DNA of 64,000 bases from Fagopyrum homotropicum (Eukaryota; Streptophyta; Magnoliopsida; Caryophyllales; Polygonaceae). Position numbers and translations under genes: made by a program. This document shows, one piece after another, positions 43,611 through 56,779 of the stretch. The notes under the pieces were generated by a model. That model was not told where the DNA came from. It ran no database searches and saw only the letters and a program-made list of their open reading frames with translations. The DNA lies in contig BSWB01000005.1 of NCBI GenBank assembly GCA_033239125.1, positions 22,683,447 through 22,747,446 on the forward strand, in the 5' to 3' direction. How positions within the stretch are numbered: the stretch's first letter is position 1; each line of letters opens with the position of its first letter.

Positions 43611-44890
43611 TGTAATAACCGAAAATTTTAAAGTTCCGGTAAACTGAAATTAACCAAATTCCGATGCGACAATCATAAATAAATAAAATAAAATGAGTTT
43701 TGTTCAATCAATTTATGTGACCTAGATTCACATAAAATGACGAAACCTCTTAACCGGAAATAAATTACGCACTTAAAATAAGAATAACAATAATTTATAA
43801 AATACGGAAATTAATTCCGTATTATATAATTTCCGCACATAATCAACGAGTTACGAGCTCCGCTTTTATTTCATGTGATCACCGCTCAATTTGGGCCAAC
43901 CCTAGGCCCAAGCCATCAGCCCACTTTCCTAAGCCCATCATTAAACCTTAATTAAAAACCTAATTAAACTAACCCTAATCTAACTTACCGTATGTGCCGC
44001 CTGCCTCCTTCCTCGCAATCGTCGAACGAAAAAAAAAAGGGAGCCTGCTGCGCATTTCACTGGAGACGCCGAACCACACCACTCCGCCTTCCACCGGAGC
44101 GCCGCCACCGTGCCTGCGCCGTGCTCGTCTGCCTCCCGCCGCTCGCCGCCTTCCGCCGTCAGCCGCAGTGAAGCCGGTAAGACCCTGCCTCCCTTTCCTT
44201 CCGTCTTCCTTCTCCTCGCCTTCTGTTTCGAACCCGAAGACGCTAACTAAGGCGCCTATCTTCGGTCTGTAGCCACGCCAAACCATCCAAACTGCAGCCT
44301 GCCGGATTCTGTCGACCATCAGTGATACTCGGCAGTCGAAGACGGTGCACGGAGGAGCACAACCGAGCCCAGTCGTCGTCCTGCAGTTCCGCACACCAAC
44401 GCCGTCGACCGCAGCAACAGCGCAGCACCCCTGCCCCTCTCCGCCTACAGCAGCACCGCTCCGCCGCTCCAACCACCAAGGCGTCAGCCGTGCGAGTCCC
44501 GCCAGTGAGTCGCCGTCTTCTGCTGCTTCCGTACCCTGTGCCGACGCCGCACCCCGTTGCACCCTCCTGGACCAGCGCCGGTGACTAGGTGAGTCCGGTT
44601 GGTTGTATTGTTGTGTTGTAGTACACTGTAATATGTATGTATACATGTATATATATATAGATTGGAATGATATAAATACAGTACGATGTATACATGTATA
44701 TATGATAAGATGTAGAAGCGGAAAGTTATATAAAAAAAATATATATAATAAAAATAAAAATAAAAATAAATAAGTATCAGTTAGTATAGTGTATATAGGA
44801 GTTGTGTTTGCCGGGTATATATAAATATACGTAAATATATATTATATGAAAATAAAAGTATACCTAAGTGAAGTAAAGTTATACATGTGG

Positions 44891-44930
<40 letters not shown>

Positions 44931-46136
44931 CTACTTATACGAACGGGAGTTGCGGAAATATCATGTATATAGCTATTTATATATATATATATAAATACAG
45001 AATGGTTACGGTTTTAATATGAAATGGAAGTAAAGGTTAAAGTATGTACCTAGGTATACATACGTTTGGAAGAGTAAAGTAATAATCGAGAAGTAAGGAG
45101 GGATTTTGGTTCTTGGAAGAGTTTAAAGTGTAACTTATAACCGGTGTAACTATCAAAGAGAGTTGATAGTTTTCTAGATTAAACTTGGAGAAATTACGAT
45201 ACCAAGGGTAAAATGGTCTTTTACCATAAGAGAGCTTTTTCCGTAATTCCTTCGCATGAGGTTGGACGTCGAAATGTGATTTTGATACACATGCCTTATT
45301 TGACAGGCGTTTGAGTTACCACGAGTACGGACTGTTTGAGACGTGTTAGAGTGTTTTTGACTCAGGTAAGTCCTTGCGACTTACTTAGCCAGTTTCTGGA
45401 TATTAGTTGAGTGATAGTGGTTGTGTGTGCTATTTGCGTGTTTAATAATAATAACTTGCTAGGACGACTGTTATTATTACGTTTAAGGCTCAAGTGTATG
45501 TATAACGGGTCGTGACATCACTGCCCAGCTCTGAAAGGAGACTGGGAGGTTCTCTATACCCAGACCAGGCAGGTACAAGGTGAGATGCATCAGATCCATT
45601 CCTGATGGTTACACGGGGGCGGAGGCGAGGTTTGGGAATCCCTCGTGTCACAAAATAAGTATCATTAGCGTGAAAGAGTAATTTAACTCAAGATAATAAA
45701 ACGGACTTGTTTGAAGCATGATGGGTGTTTATATTTTTATGTGTGTGTTTGTGCTGCTATTATTCTGCTAATATTTAGATAACTAACTAACGGTTCCTCT
45801 TGTTGTGTTTTTAGATTTACCGCAGGTTAGACCAGCAGCTGAGTGATCCGGAAGTAGTGGTCAGCCGGGTCTCCGTACTCCTTAGAGTGGGGGTTGGGGT
45901 TGTGTTTGTCTTTTCTTCCTTTTGGTTAAGACAGTTGTTCGTTCTTTTGTTTAAGTACTTTAGGCTGCTAGACAGTGTTGCATTCATTACCCGAAAAATA
46001 CTATTTTATGAATTTCGGTTTCTTTATTTGTGTCTTGTTGCAAGATCCTAGTAATGTTGTTGTCAAACTGAGGTCGGGACCCATTGTGAGGTCCTAACCA
46101 GTAATGGCCCGAATTCTGAGAATTCGGGGTGTTACA
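43611..46136 (+). mobile_element. 5' LTR of element B (2526 bp)
   Basis: TG...CA ends. It contains a GC-rich block (44000-44590), (TA)n microsatellites near 44640-44990, and the conserved end GAATTCTGAGAATTCGGGG near 46111. It differs from the 3' LTR by about twenty substitutions by eye plus microsatellite length changes. Open frames in the GC block recur in both LTRs only because the LTRs are duplicates, so I do not call them genes. Confidence 0.95.
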
Positions 46137-49100
46137 ACATGGTATCAGAGCTCTAGGTTGGCAACAATGGCACTTGAAATCTTCTGAAAGACCGAATAAG
46201 TTTTAAGCAGAACCCGAAAAGGGGTCTGAGTTTTAAAAAGAAAATTTTTGGTTTTAAATACATGCATAGTCTGGTTGGGAATAGAAAAGTACGGCTGACC
46301 ACCACTACTACCGCGGATCTCAGTTTGCTTAGTATGGACTTTAGGTTTTACTGTAGTTGGACTTTTAGCTTGTTTATAAAGATATGTTACATAGATAGGT
46401 ATATGCCGAAGATTAGTAGAAATTGTAGTTATGTTATGTCCTTAACGGAGATAACATAATGAGTTTCTCACCCCTTGGACACATCTAAGTAGTTTTTGAA
46501 GGGTGTCAACGTGAGGATTAGTATGTACATCTTATGTGCATTAGGGTAGACGAACGTCGAACAACTCCTTCGAGCTTGTTGAGGAACGTCGAGACGGAAA
46601 GGTGAAGACTCAAAGACAACACCCATTTATGAGGACAAGAAGAGAATCCCGAATCAACTCAACGGGATCAAATGAAGGATATACAAGAGAGTAGTTCCGG
46701 AGAAGCAAGTGATGATCGCCAACTAGGGAATTGAGAAAGACAACGGAGAGGCTCTTTCAAGTTGTGTAAAGTGACTTCACAAACAAAGAGGATGACGTCG
46801 AAAATTTGCCATAGACATGAAAGTCAAAAGGGAGATATAGTAGCGATCAAGAAAAGAGGACATAAAATTTAAACTCACTGACAGACTAGGAAGTGAAAGT
46901 TGATGCCAAAAGCAAGGTGAAATATGATCACTCTCAACAAGCTAATTGCCACCACAATCCAGATTGATAACCGAGACAGTTAAAAGTATGGAAGTCAACA
47001 CGAGATACATTATCCATCCAAATAGAAAGAATTAAAGAGCTGCAACTTGGAAGCTTACGCATTACCAGAAAGGGAAAGGTGGATTTCACCAACGTAGAAG
47101 TAGAGTGATCTCGTAGAACACAACAGAATTCTGACATAGACCGGGATACAACAATAACCAACTTCTGTAAAGACAGCATTACAAGCAGCACCCAAGGAAA
47201 AAGAGTGTGTGAGAAGAGTATTGGTGAACCCGAGGGACCCCAATAACTTCTCATCCAAAAGTAATTTAAGCTAACAACACTACAAGCTCATAATAGAGAA
47301 TCACAAATAGACGATAACTCAGGTAAAAGAATCGCGGAGATGTACATGCAAGCGACCCTAGAAGGATTGAAAAGTCTGTTGATGGAAGAAGAATGATACA
47401 ACTGGACTCGTAAGAGTATAACAATCTTACAAAAGTGTAGATTGTAGGAGGAGCTAAAGAAGAATAAACAGAGAGACTGAAGGAGATATATTCCACCAAG
47501 TATATCAAGCCTCAAAAGAGATGGAAGAAAAGTAAGTCTAGGATGTTGTAGAAGGTCAACTACATCCTACTTGGACAACTTAAAAGTTACATGTGCGGGT
47601 TAACTAGTGATGGTTAGTTAACCGATAAGAAGAATAACCACATGGTTATAAAAGAATTTTATCGACATCTAGTGAATTTCTTTCGGAGATCCACGATGAA
47701 AATGGTGAAGTTAAATCAATACAAGTACTAGTGGTCTGGATAGTAACGTTAAATGAGTTCAATATGATAACTCTAATAAAGAAATTTAAGAGCAGTTCTT
47801 GACGGTCGGTAATGACCCTTGAAGATAGTAATGGTGAAAAGGGAATTGTTGGGAATAGTTACTTACTACTGACTATGAAAGATACATATCAGAGTTAGAA
47901 TGAAGGGATCCATGTAAGAAGAACTAGAAGACTAAGAGGAAGTAGATGATTGGAAATATGTCCTATGTCTTAGCATTCCACACAAGTAAGACTGATGGTG
48001 CTCCTTCGAGGGAAAACCCTTGTGATTAAAGATGTGACACAGAATAATTGGAAATTCCGAGGCGGCACAAACATAAGAAGTATGATGTAAAGCCTTGGTG
48101 AAATGTGTGGTCGAGTTGTGAGGTGATTGCAGATAGAGTCTACAGGTCGACTAAAACAGACATGAGAAGGAGTAAAAGTGAAAGACTAAAGGTTGTTATA
48201 TGGATCCGGTATCACACCAATAAGATGGTTACCGAAGGGACTAAAGACTGTTATTTAAGGAGAAATGGAGGTACTCCATGGAAAATTCAGCTGGACTGAT
48301 GACCTAAGAGTTGATGAAAGTAATAAGACCAACCAACGCAGTTGTAAAGTGTGTACGAGAAAACTCAAAGGGATTTAACTATCTTACGGGGTGTAAATAT
48401 CAAAGAAGGTAAAGCGACATGAGTATAAGAAAGACATAATAAATGCGATGCGAGAAATTTGATTGGTGGGAAAATCATATGCACCTAATGTGTTGTATAC
48501 AAATGGTACCATTGGATGTTTAATAACAATCATACCAACGGACTGATGACACTATGATGAATTTAGTGTAAACCAAGTGTACAACTTATCCAGTGAGAAG
48601 GAAAGTCATGCATCAAAATTGCGGGTTATGATAAATTTTAAATAAAGTTTTGAGATGAGGATGTCCTTAGGAAATCTAGGCAAGAGTACAAAGCAACTGA
48701 AGTTCCAACACAGAATGGGTAGTAATGATCAACAGACAGTTAGAGACCGATGCAGAGAAGAAAAATGTATAAGACGAGTCACCTAGTGGAAGAGTTCATA
48801 AGACAAGCTTGTAAGGCCAAAAGAGATAAAATGTCGACCCGGATATGAGGGTCTAATGTGCATGGAAGGGATACCTACAATGGAGTGTAGATGCAAATGT
48901 AGACTTTACAAGTGTGGAGAAGTTTTAACCTCCTCAAAAATATAGGAATTTAAAAGAAATCGCAATGTCGGTATCAAAGAGTTGAAGCCCTGTAGCGGAA
49001 ACAAAAGAGTATCATGAAGGCAATGTTGCCGGTAACACCAGCGAAGGGATGTATATATAAGAACGGTCTTGGCGGACTCGGAAGTCCAAGATAACCCCAA

Positions 49101-50100
49101 TTATCACGGGACCTAAGTCATCAAAACCGACGGTCCGTGCAAGGGGAACTACAAGGGGATGATAACTAAAATCATCAGAACTACAACGACACTTACCAGC
49201 TATCGTTGAAGACTTGGAATGACTATTTATGTCAAGATGAATGACCCAGTTGAGCTCGAGAAGTAGAGTTAGCCTAAGGAAACAGAAGTGTGGAATAGAA
49301 AACGAATTAGTGAAGCATGAAAGGATTAATCGAGCAGATGATACTCACCAAGAATTTAACGCCAGTATAGGTATGAGAAGAGCAAGTCCGGAATATTGAG
49401 ATAAGTCAATTATAGAGTGACTGACATCAACTGAGGACTTATAAGTCATGGTTGGTATTGACGAGCAGGTACCGTTAAGAAGAGATATTAGTGACTGCGA
49501 ATTTAAGAGATAACTTTACCGATGACTTGGAGGAATCCCCAAGTAGGCAACGACAACTTTCTGAGGTGATCTAAAAGTACAGAGAGAATCGGTTAGAGGT
49601 TGCTTACTAATTGGTTAAGAACAACCTACGGTTGAATAAGAGGATAAGGGTCTGTTTGAAGAGGATCTTGCTAGTATTAGAAGGGAAGTATAGGCGGGAG
49701 TTGGGTAAATCATGTTGACCCCTTAGAAAGATGCCATTGTGACTAATGGGTGTTACACCAGAAGCGTGGTAGGCCCATAACTCACAGATGAAGAAAATCA
49801 ATATTGGGATAACTATGATTTCAAGTTAAGGAATTAGAGAACTATATGAAAAGGTCCACTTGGGAGTGTGATTTGTTTGAGTTATATAAATTTGAAAGCT
49901 TGACAAGAAGTAGGTGAAAATCCACTAATTAAGGAACGATCCGATTAGGTCACATTGAGGAAAACGAGCCAAGCAGTTTGTATTACAAAGAGCATTAGGC
50001 ACTTAGTAAAGTGCCGACAGAAGTTTAAGATGATTATTTCAGAATCGATAGTCGAGAACTTCCGAAAGGAAAAAGCAGGTGCGCCAATGGAAGGAAAAGT
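46137..50100 (+). other. Interior of element B, no intact coding sequence
   Basis: After the PBS there are about 4 kb without an open frame over about 110 codons. I could not find RT, RNase H or integrase motifs by eye. The overall length is shorter than a full Tekay gag-pol region. It looks like a large retrotransposon derivative that moves with borrowed proteins. Confidence 0.75.
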
Positions 50101-50403
50101 TTGGTAGAGTTATCAAATGAGCTGGAAGTAAGTTTAGGAAACAAACCGTTGAGAGAGAACCTACCAAACCCGAGACACGTCGTCAGCCATGAGGACCTGA
50201 CAGTTGAGCCTGACCATACATTTGTAGAGTACCCAGTAGCTGTCTTGGAGCGCAGTACTAGACGTCTGTGGTCCAAGGAGATACCTATGTTGAGGATCCA
50301 GTGGTCTAGGAGAGGAGCTGATGAGGCCACTTGGGAGACTGAGGAGAGTATTAGGCGTAACTATCCAGAGTTCTTTGCGGGGTTAGAGGTTACTCCTGTT
50401 TGA
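50101..50403 (+). CDS. Chromodomain-type C-terminus of Tekay-like integrase, remnant
   Basis: 100 codons open. LPNPRHVVSHEDLTVEPDHT, then EYPVAVLERSTRRL, then IQWSRRGADEATWETEES correspond to the chromodomain-like tail of chromoviral integrases, which directs insertion to marked heterochromatin. The same segment, with one stop, occurs in the minus-strand element at about 56790-56960. The preceding integrase core is missing or unrecognisable, so translation of this piece alone is doubtful. Confidence 0.75.
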   Translation: MVELSNELEVSLGNKPLRENLPNPRHVVSHEDLTVEPDHTFVEYPVAVLERSTRRLWSKEIPMLRIQWSRRGADEATWETEESIRRNYPEFFAGLEVTPV

Positions 50404-50615
50404 CGAGTTAGTACTCGGATGTTGTGTTGCGTGACCTTTCAGTTTTTATATTGTTTTGAGTGATTCTGTTTTTGAGATACTTGTCTGTTTGATGGTTGAG
50501 TAGTTACATGGTAGAAAATGAAAATGTCGAGAAAACTAAAATATACCGGAGGAAATGTGTGAGTAAGAGGAACATTCTAAGTTTCGGGACGAAACTTCTT
50601 TTAAGAGGGCACTGA

Positions 50616-53122
50616 TGTAATAACCGAAAATTTTAAAGTTCCGGTAAACTGAAATTAACAAAATTCCAATGCGACAATCATAAATAAATAAAATAAAATG
50701 AGTTTTGTTCAATCAATTTATGTGACCTAGATTCACATAAAATGACGAAACCTCTTAACCGGAAATAAATTACGCACTTAAAATAAGAATAACAATAATT
50801 TATAAAATACGGAAATTAATTCCGTATTATATAATTTCCGCACATAATCAACGAGTTACGAGCTCCGCTTTTATTTCATGTGATCACCGCTCAATTTGGG
50901 CCAACCCTAGGCCCAAGCCATCAGCCCACTTTCCTAAGCCCATCATTAAACCTTAATTAAAAACCTAATTAAACTAACCCTAATCTAACTTACCGTATGT
51001 GCCGCCTGCCTCCTTCCTCGCAATCGTCGAACGAAAAAAAAAAGGGAGCCTGCTGCGCATTTCACTGGAGACGCCGAACCACACCACTCCGCCTTCCACC
51101 GGAGCGCCGCCACCGTGCCTGCGCCGTGCTCGTCTGCCTCCCGCCGCTCGCCGCCTTCCGCCGTCAGCCGCAGTGAAGCCGGTAAGACCCTGCCTCCCTT
51201 TCCTTCCGTCTTCCTTCTCCTCGCCTTCTGTTTCGAACCCGAAGACGCTAACTCAGGCGCCTATCTTCGGTCTGTAGCCACGCCAAACCATCCAAACTGC
51301 AGCCTGCCGGATTCTGTCGACCATCAGTGATACTCGGCAGTCGAAGACGGTGCACGGAGGAGCACAACCGAGCCCAGTCGTCGTCCTGCAGTTCCGCACA
51401 CCAACGCCGTCGACCGCAGCAACAGCGCAGCACCCCTGCCCCTCTCCGCCTACAGCAGCACCGCTCCGCCGCTCCAACCACCAAGGCGTCAGCCGTGCGA
51501 GTCCCGCCAGTGAGTCGCCGTCTTCTGCTGCTTCCGTACCCTGTGCCGACGCCGCACCCCGTTGCACCCTCCTGGACCAGCGCCGGTGACTAGGTGAGTC
51601 CGGTTGGTTGTACTGTTGAGTTGTAGTACACTGTAATATGTATGTATACATGTATATATATATAGATTGGAATGATATAAATACAGTACGATGTATACAT
51701 GTATATATGATAAGATGTAGAAGCGGAAAGTTATATAAAAAAATATATATATATAATAAAAATAAAAATAAATAAGTATCAGTTAGTATAGTGTATATAG
51801 GAGTTGTGTTTGCCGGGTATATATAAATATACGTAAATATATATTATATGAAAATAAAAGTATACCTAAGTGAAGTAAAGGTATACATGTGGATCGATAT
51901 ATATATATATATAAATCTACTTATACGAACGGGAGTTGCGGAAATGTCATGTATATAGCTATTTATATATATATATATAAATACAAAATGGTTACGGTTT
52001 TAATATGAAATGGAAGTAAAGGTTAAAGTATGTACCTAGGTATACATACGTTTGGAAGAGTAAAGTAATAATCGAGAAGTAAGGAGGGATTTTGGTTCTT
52101 GGAAGAGTTTAAAGTGTAACTTATAACCGGTGTAACTATCAAAGAGAGTTGATAGTTTTCTAGATTAAACTTGGAGAAATTACGATACCAAGGGTAAAAT
52201 GGTCTTTTACCATAAGAGAGCTTTTTCCGTAATTCCTTCGCATGAGGTTGGACGTCAAAATGTGATTTTGATACACATGCCTTATTTGACAGGCGTTTGA
52301 GTTACCACGAGTACGGACTGTTTGAGACGTGTTAGAGTGTTTTTGACTCAGGTAAGTCCTTGCGACTTACTTAGCCAGTTTCTGGATATTAGTTGAGTGA
52401 TAGTGGTTGTGTGTGCTATTTGCGTGTTTAATAATAATAACTTGCTAGGACGACTGTTATTATTACGTTTAAGGCTCAAGTGTATGTATAACGGGCCGTG
52501 ACATCACTGCCCAGCTCTGACAGGAGACTGGGAGGTTCTCTATACCCAGATCAGGCAGGTACAAGGTGAGATGCATCGGATCCATTCCTGATGGTTACAC
52601 GGGGGCGGAGGCGAGGTTTGGGAATCCCTCGTGTCACAAAATAAGTATCATTAGCGTGAAAGAGTAATTTAACTCAAGATAATAAAACGGACTTGATTGA
52701 AGCATGATGGGTGTTTATATTTCTATGTGTGTGTTTGTGCTGCTATTATTCTGCTAATATTTAGATAACTAGCTAACGGTTCCTCTTGTTGTGTTTTTAG
52801 ATTTACCGCAGGTTAGACCAGCAGCTGAGTGATCCGGAAGTAGTGGTCAGCCGGGTCTCCGTACTCCTTAGAGTGGGGGTTGGGGTTGTGTTTGTCTTTT
52901 CTTCCTTTTGGTTAAGACAGTTGTTCGTTCTTTTGTTTAAGTACTTTAGGCTGCTAGACAGTGTTGCATTCATTACCCTAAAAATACTATTTTATGAATT
53001 TCGGTTTCTTTATTTGTGTCTTGTTGCAAGATTCTAGTAATGTTGTTGTCAAACTGAGGTCGGGACCCATTGTGAGGTCCTAACCAGTAATGGCCCGAGT
53101 TCTGAGAATTCGGGGTGTTACA
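50616..53122 (+). mobile_element. 3' LTR of element B (2507 bp)
   Basis: It begins TGTAATAACC after the tract cttttaagagggcactga and ends GGGGTGTTACA. It is nearly identical to the 5' LTR; the (TA)n tract near 51896 is clearly shorter than its partner near 44899. Confidence 0.95.
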
Positions 53123-53127
53123 ACTAG

Positions 53128-53470
53128 GTGATCAATCTTAGAAATTAGAGAATAAAACACCACCTGCGTCTCAGCTGAGGCACATGCGCGGGATCTCTCA
53201 AAGACTAAGCCTCTTACATCCACAGTAGCCAATAATGTTAATAAAGAAGACCCGGGTTTGATCGAAGTCTCTTTAAGCGCATATGTTGCCAATAAGCTAT
53301 CAAATTCCTCATGGATGGTGTTTCCTCATGCTCTAGTGATAGCTCCTTCCATGGTGGGACTCAAAGATGATGTGACTGTGTTCTCCAGCAATGCTTGGCT
53401 CTTGATCTTGTGATTGGTCCTTGAGGTAGTGTTGAGGATGGTCCCTCATCAGTTTTAGTTTAAAAGCATA
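53128..53470 (-). pseudogene. Remnant of gypsy pol 3' end
   Basis: The minus strand near 53430-53465 reads LPQGPITRSRAK, a short segment common at the C-terminal end of plant Ty3/gypsy polyproteins. The rest down to 53128 (KETSIKPGSSLLTLLATVDV in another frame) is not recognised. Confidence 0.5.
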
Positions 53471-53834
53471 GGAAAAACTTCACCCTTAGGAACTCAAACA
53501 AGAAAAATAATAGACCTAAAAAAATGTATATTAATATAAAATGTATGCCAATATAGAAAATAACACATAACAAACCCAACCATAAAAGTTCAATATGTCA
53601 TGATCCAACTGAATTAAAATTCACTAACTCAACACTTGCAATATCATTTGTGGCAAACTTTCCAATGCAGAAGAAAAGAGAGGAAATAGTTCATCTAAAT
53701 TAAACAACACATAATGAAGGAGAACATTAAAGTTCAAATATGCATTCACAAGAAACTCAAAGGAATTGAATACAATGGTCATATCAACAAGTAGTGATAC
53801 CTAGGGTTGAGAATGAGCTTTTATTTAAGTATAT

Positions 53835-53912
53835 TGTTTTGTGCCAAATGCCTCCTAAAGTTTGCCAAATGCCTCCTAAAGTTTGTCACAAATGCCTCCT
53901 AAAGTTTGCATT
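53835..53912. repeat. Three-copy tandem repeat, unit about 22 bp
   Basis: CAAATGCCTCCTAAAGTTTG occurs three times in a row with small spacer differences. Confidence 0.9.
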
Positions 53913-53969
53913 GTTCAAGTTCTCATATGTAATATATCTTCAATGATGGTAAGAATGCAATGAAAATAC

Positions 53970-54310
53970 CTTTTGGAAAACACACCATATATTTGAAGGT
54001 TAAGAGCTAGAACATTTTCATCAAGCTTGCTAGCAAGTTCTCTCCTCTGCACCAACATGTCATGCTCAAAAAACTGCCATAAAAGTCATTAATTAAGCAT
54101 CATTAGTATGATTAATAAAATATTAAAAGTATATGTGAGCACATTTCATGGAAACTAAAGTTGCAGGCCAGGACATGATAGATAACAACCCACCTAAGAT
54201 GATACTTGCCTTTTATATTATATTGAAAATAAAATCAAAGGTTAATTTACCATCTGAATCACATAATTACCAAACACATCAGTCATGAGAGACAGGGCTT
54301 GTGGGATAAT
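53970..54310 (-). pseudogene. Pumilio/PUF RNA-binding repeat fragment, two exons
   Basis: Exon 54251-54310 reads IIPQALSLMTDVFGNYVIQ and exon 53970-54073 reads FFEHDMLVQRRELASKLDEN followed by LALNLQIYG, with GT/AG borders. These are consecutive parts of a Puf repeat region, in which such repeats bind RNA bases. The end of the second exon is damaged (VFSKR where a GCRVIQK-like sequence is expected in the family), and I found no further repeats on either side. It is on the same strand as the myosin exons. Read as a gene fragment. Confidence 0.8.
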
Positions 54311-54894
54311 CTATAGAAAAACCATATTTTTCTCCTCAATTATAGCGGTTTTATGTTTTTAATAAATGAACCATACTAACAAGAAGATATGTAGGAATTG
54401 AGGATAGTCAATGCCAAAAACAAAGATATGAGCACATGTTTGGAGAATATCAAGTGCGTGCTTCAGAAACATAAATTCAAGATCCAACAAAACTTAAATC
54501 CTTGACTATCTAGGTTTTGAGCAATATATACCAAATTTCTCAACAAATCAAACGGAAATTAAAAACCTAAACAAAAACCTAAATCCCTGAATATCTAATT
54601 TTTGATATGAAATTGTAGCACTAGTATACGAACATGAACTTCCAATACATTCTAAAATCAAATGTTTCGCAATGGAGCATCAATTATAAACTTATTAACT
54701 TTGAATTAGATCCTTGTGTAACAAGCGTTCCTTGAATCGAATCTTCAATTTCTTCAACCTATTAACCATTGAAAATATCTTCATCTCAAATACTCGGGAA
54801 GAATGTGTGTTTTCCGGCCTTTGAATCGAAGGTTGGGAACTTGAAGAAAGAATTAAGGTGTTTGTCGTCGGTACACAAGAACAAGAGTATAGCG

Positions 54895-56555
54895 TGTAAC
54901 ACCCCAAGTTCTGGAAACTCGAAGTGTTACGGGCTATGACCTCACAATGGGTCCCAACCCTCAGAGTAGCAAACAACAACATCGGATCTTGCAACAAGGC
55001 ACAAACAAATGAAAACCAAAACTTATAATAAACCAAACGTTTAAACAAAGGAAGCGTCAAAGACTCACAACCGAGTTTAAAACAAAGGGAAAACAACAAA
55101 CATAAACATAAACCCAATCCCGTCCTATAATGTACGGGAGCCCCGGTTGACCACACCGTCCAGATCACTCAACAATATCAATATCCTGCAAGACATCTAC
55201 AACATCGGTATAAACCGTTAGCTAACATTCTAGATATCAAAAAGACAGTAAAGGCACAAACACACAGAAGGTAATATAAACATATGGCATGCACACTCAT
55301 CCGGTTATTATCTTTCATTAAGGTTAATCCCTTTACTAATTCAACTTATGTTGTCACATGAGAATCGTTACGATCTTGCCTCTGTCCCCTTTCACCAATA
55401 GGCATATAACGTATGCATCCTTCTATCACATGTTGGACTAGTCGCAAGAGCACCTCCCAGTTTCTTATTCTGAGCTGGACAAGCGATAACCGCCCGGTTA
55501 TAATACACTTGGACTAATTAAGGTATAACAAGGTGAATCCTATTCCGGTTATTAGTTATAGCCATAAACAACAACAGAAACAAGCCAACACAATCAAACT
55601 AATATACGAAATGCTTACGTCACTTAGATAACTCAACAATAACCCAGTTCCCGAAGGATATGAAGCAATGAATGCCTGCTCAAACAAGGCATACGGAATC
55701 AGGAACCAAAACGATTGCTAGAAGTCTATCACTTCTAGTCTCCATGATCTCTAAGAGATCTTTATAAGCTAAGTTCTCAACCTTAGTCTTACAAATCACT
55801 AAGGGTCAACAACAACAACAACATAAGCCAAGGGAAGGAACGAAGAAAGCAAGGGAGGAAGGAGCTCACCAAAGACGGCAACTACTGTAGGAAAACCGCA
55901 AGGGTGGCTGTTAGAGGTGCGGGGGCGACACTGGGCACTTCCCGCGAGGGCGGCACAACAGAGGCGCAGGGACGGTTACGGAGCAGAAGTTGTTGTCGAC
56001 TCCTTCGACGGCAAGGAATCTAGCAAAGTCCAAAGTTTGCCTCTCTCAACACACTCAAACGTCACAACTCAACCAAAGGAACCTGTGAACAACAACGTAT
56101 CAACAACGGGACGCTCCACATGAATCAAGAATCAAACTTGATTCTTGGAGAAGAAGAAAAGAGAAGAACGAAGGAAGAAAGCAAAACAAAAGGGAAAGCA
56201 TGCAACAACTCATGAACATGATGAAGAATTAAAAGAAGAAGACTTACACGTTTAGCAATGGAAGGAGGGCAAACAGTTGCAACTCTCAAGGTTGAAGGAA
56301 AACGTATGCAAGAAGCGGGAAAAACGAGAAGAAGGTGGGATTTATAGAGAATAAGAAAGAGATAGATGGAAAGGCGGTTAGTGGAAAAACCGGCCCATAA
56401 GATAGAAGATCGGATCTTCTATCTATGGAAGGAAATAAAAATGAACAGAAAATAGATCGGGGCAATTAGTGGCAAAACCGTGGGGGCGGTTTGCCCAGCC
56501 GCAAGGGCGGCTCCCTTCACATCGGGGCGGTGAAGGCAAAACTTGGGGCTTTACA
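54895..56555 (-). mobile_element. 3' LTR (1661 bp) with clustered GC-rich words
   Basis: A TATA box (minus CTCTATAAATCCC) lies near 56338. CCGCAAGGGCGGC-like words lie upstream of it (near 56479, 56498, 56524) and again about 400 bp downstream (near 55896, 55918, 55941). Confidence 0.85.
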
Positions 56556-56779
56556 TTAGATCCCCCTAAAAATAAGTTTCATCTAGAAACTTGCAACGAA
56601 CCAAACAAATCACATAACAACAATGCGGAAGGACGGAACTCAACTCATATATTTCCACTCGAGACACATAACTCAAGTGTCACAAAAGCATGCACAACAC
56701 AACAACGAAAACTAAAAACTCCAACATCTACACTAAAGGTGCATCCAACTAAGCATAAAATTCTAGATAGTTCCGTCGG

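Larger units (their letters stand above)
43606..53127 (+). mobile_element. Element B: Tekay/Del-type LTR element with decayed interior, TSD ACTAG
   Basis: ACTAG at 43606-43610 and 53123-53127 flanks the element. LTRs 43611-46136 and 50616-53122 begin TGTAATAACC and end GGGGTGTTACA. The PBS TGGTATCAGAGCT (initiator tRNA-Met type) starts at 46140 and the polypurine-type tract lies just before 50616. The 4.5-kb interior has only short open frames apart from a chromodomain-type C-terminus at 50101-50403. The long LTRs and the C-terminal sequence fit the Tekay/Del chromovirus lineage. Confidence 0.95.

Noticed and set aside
43994..44646. Several overlapping open frames in a GC-rich block on both strands, repeated at 50999-51651
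   Set aside because: They lie inside the two LTRs of element B, so their duplication is explained by the LTRs. No protein family was recognisable and the frames overlap on both strands, as expected for GC-rich DNA.
45857..46051. Open frame with hydrophobic residues, repeated at 52843-53037
   Set aside because: It is at the LTR end and duplicated with the LTR. Weak codon structure and no family.
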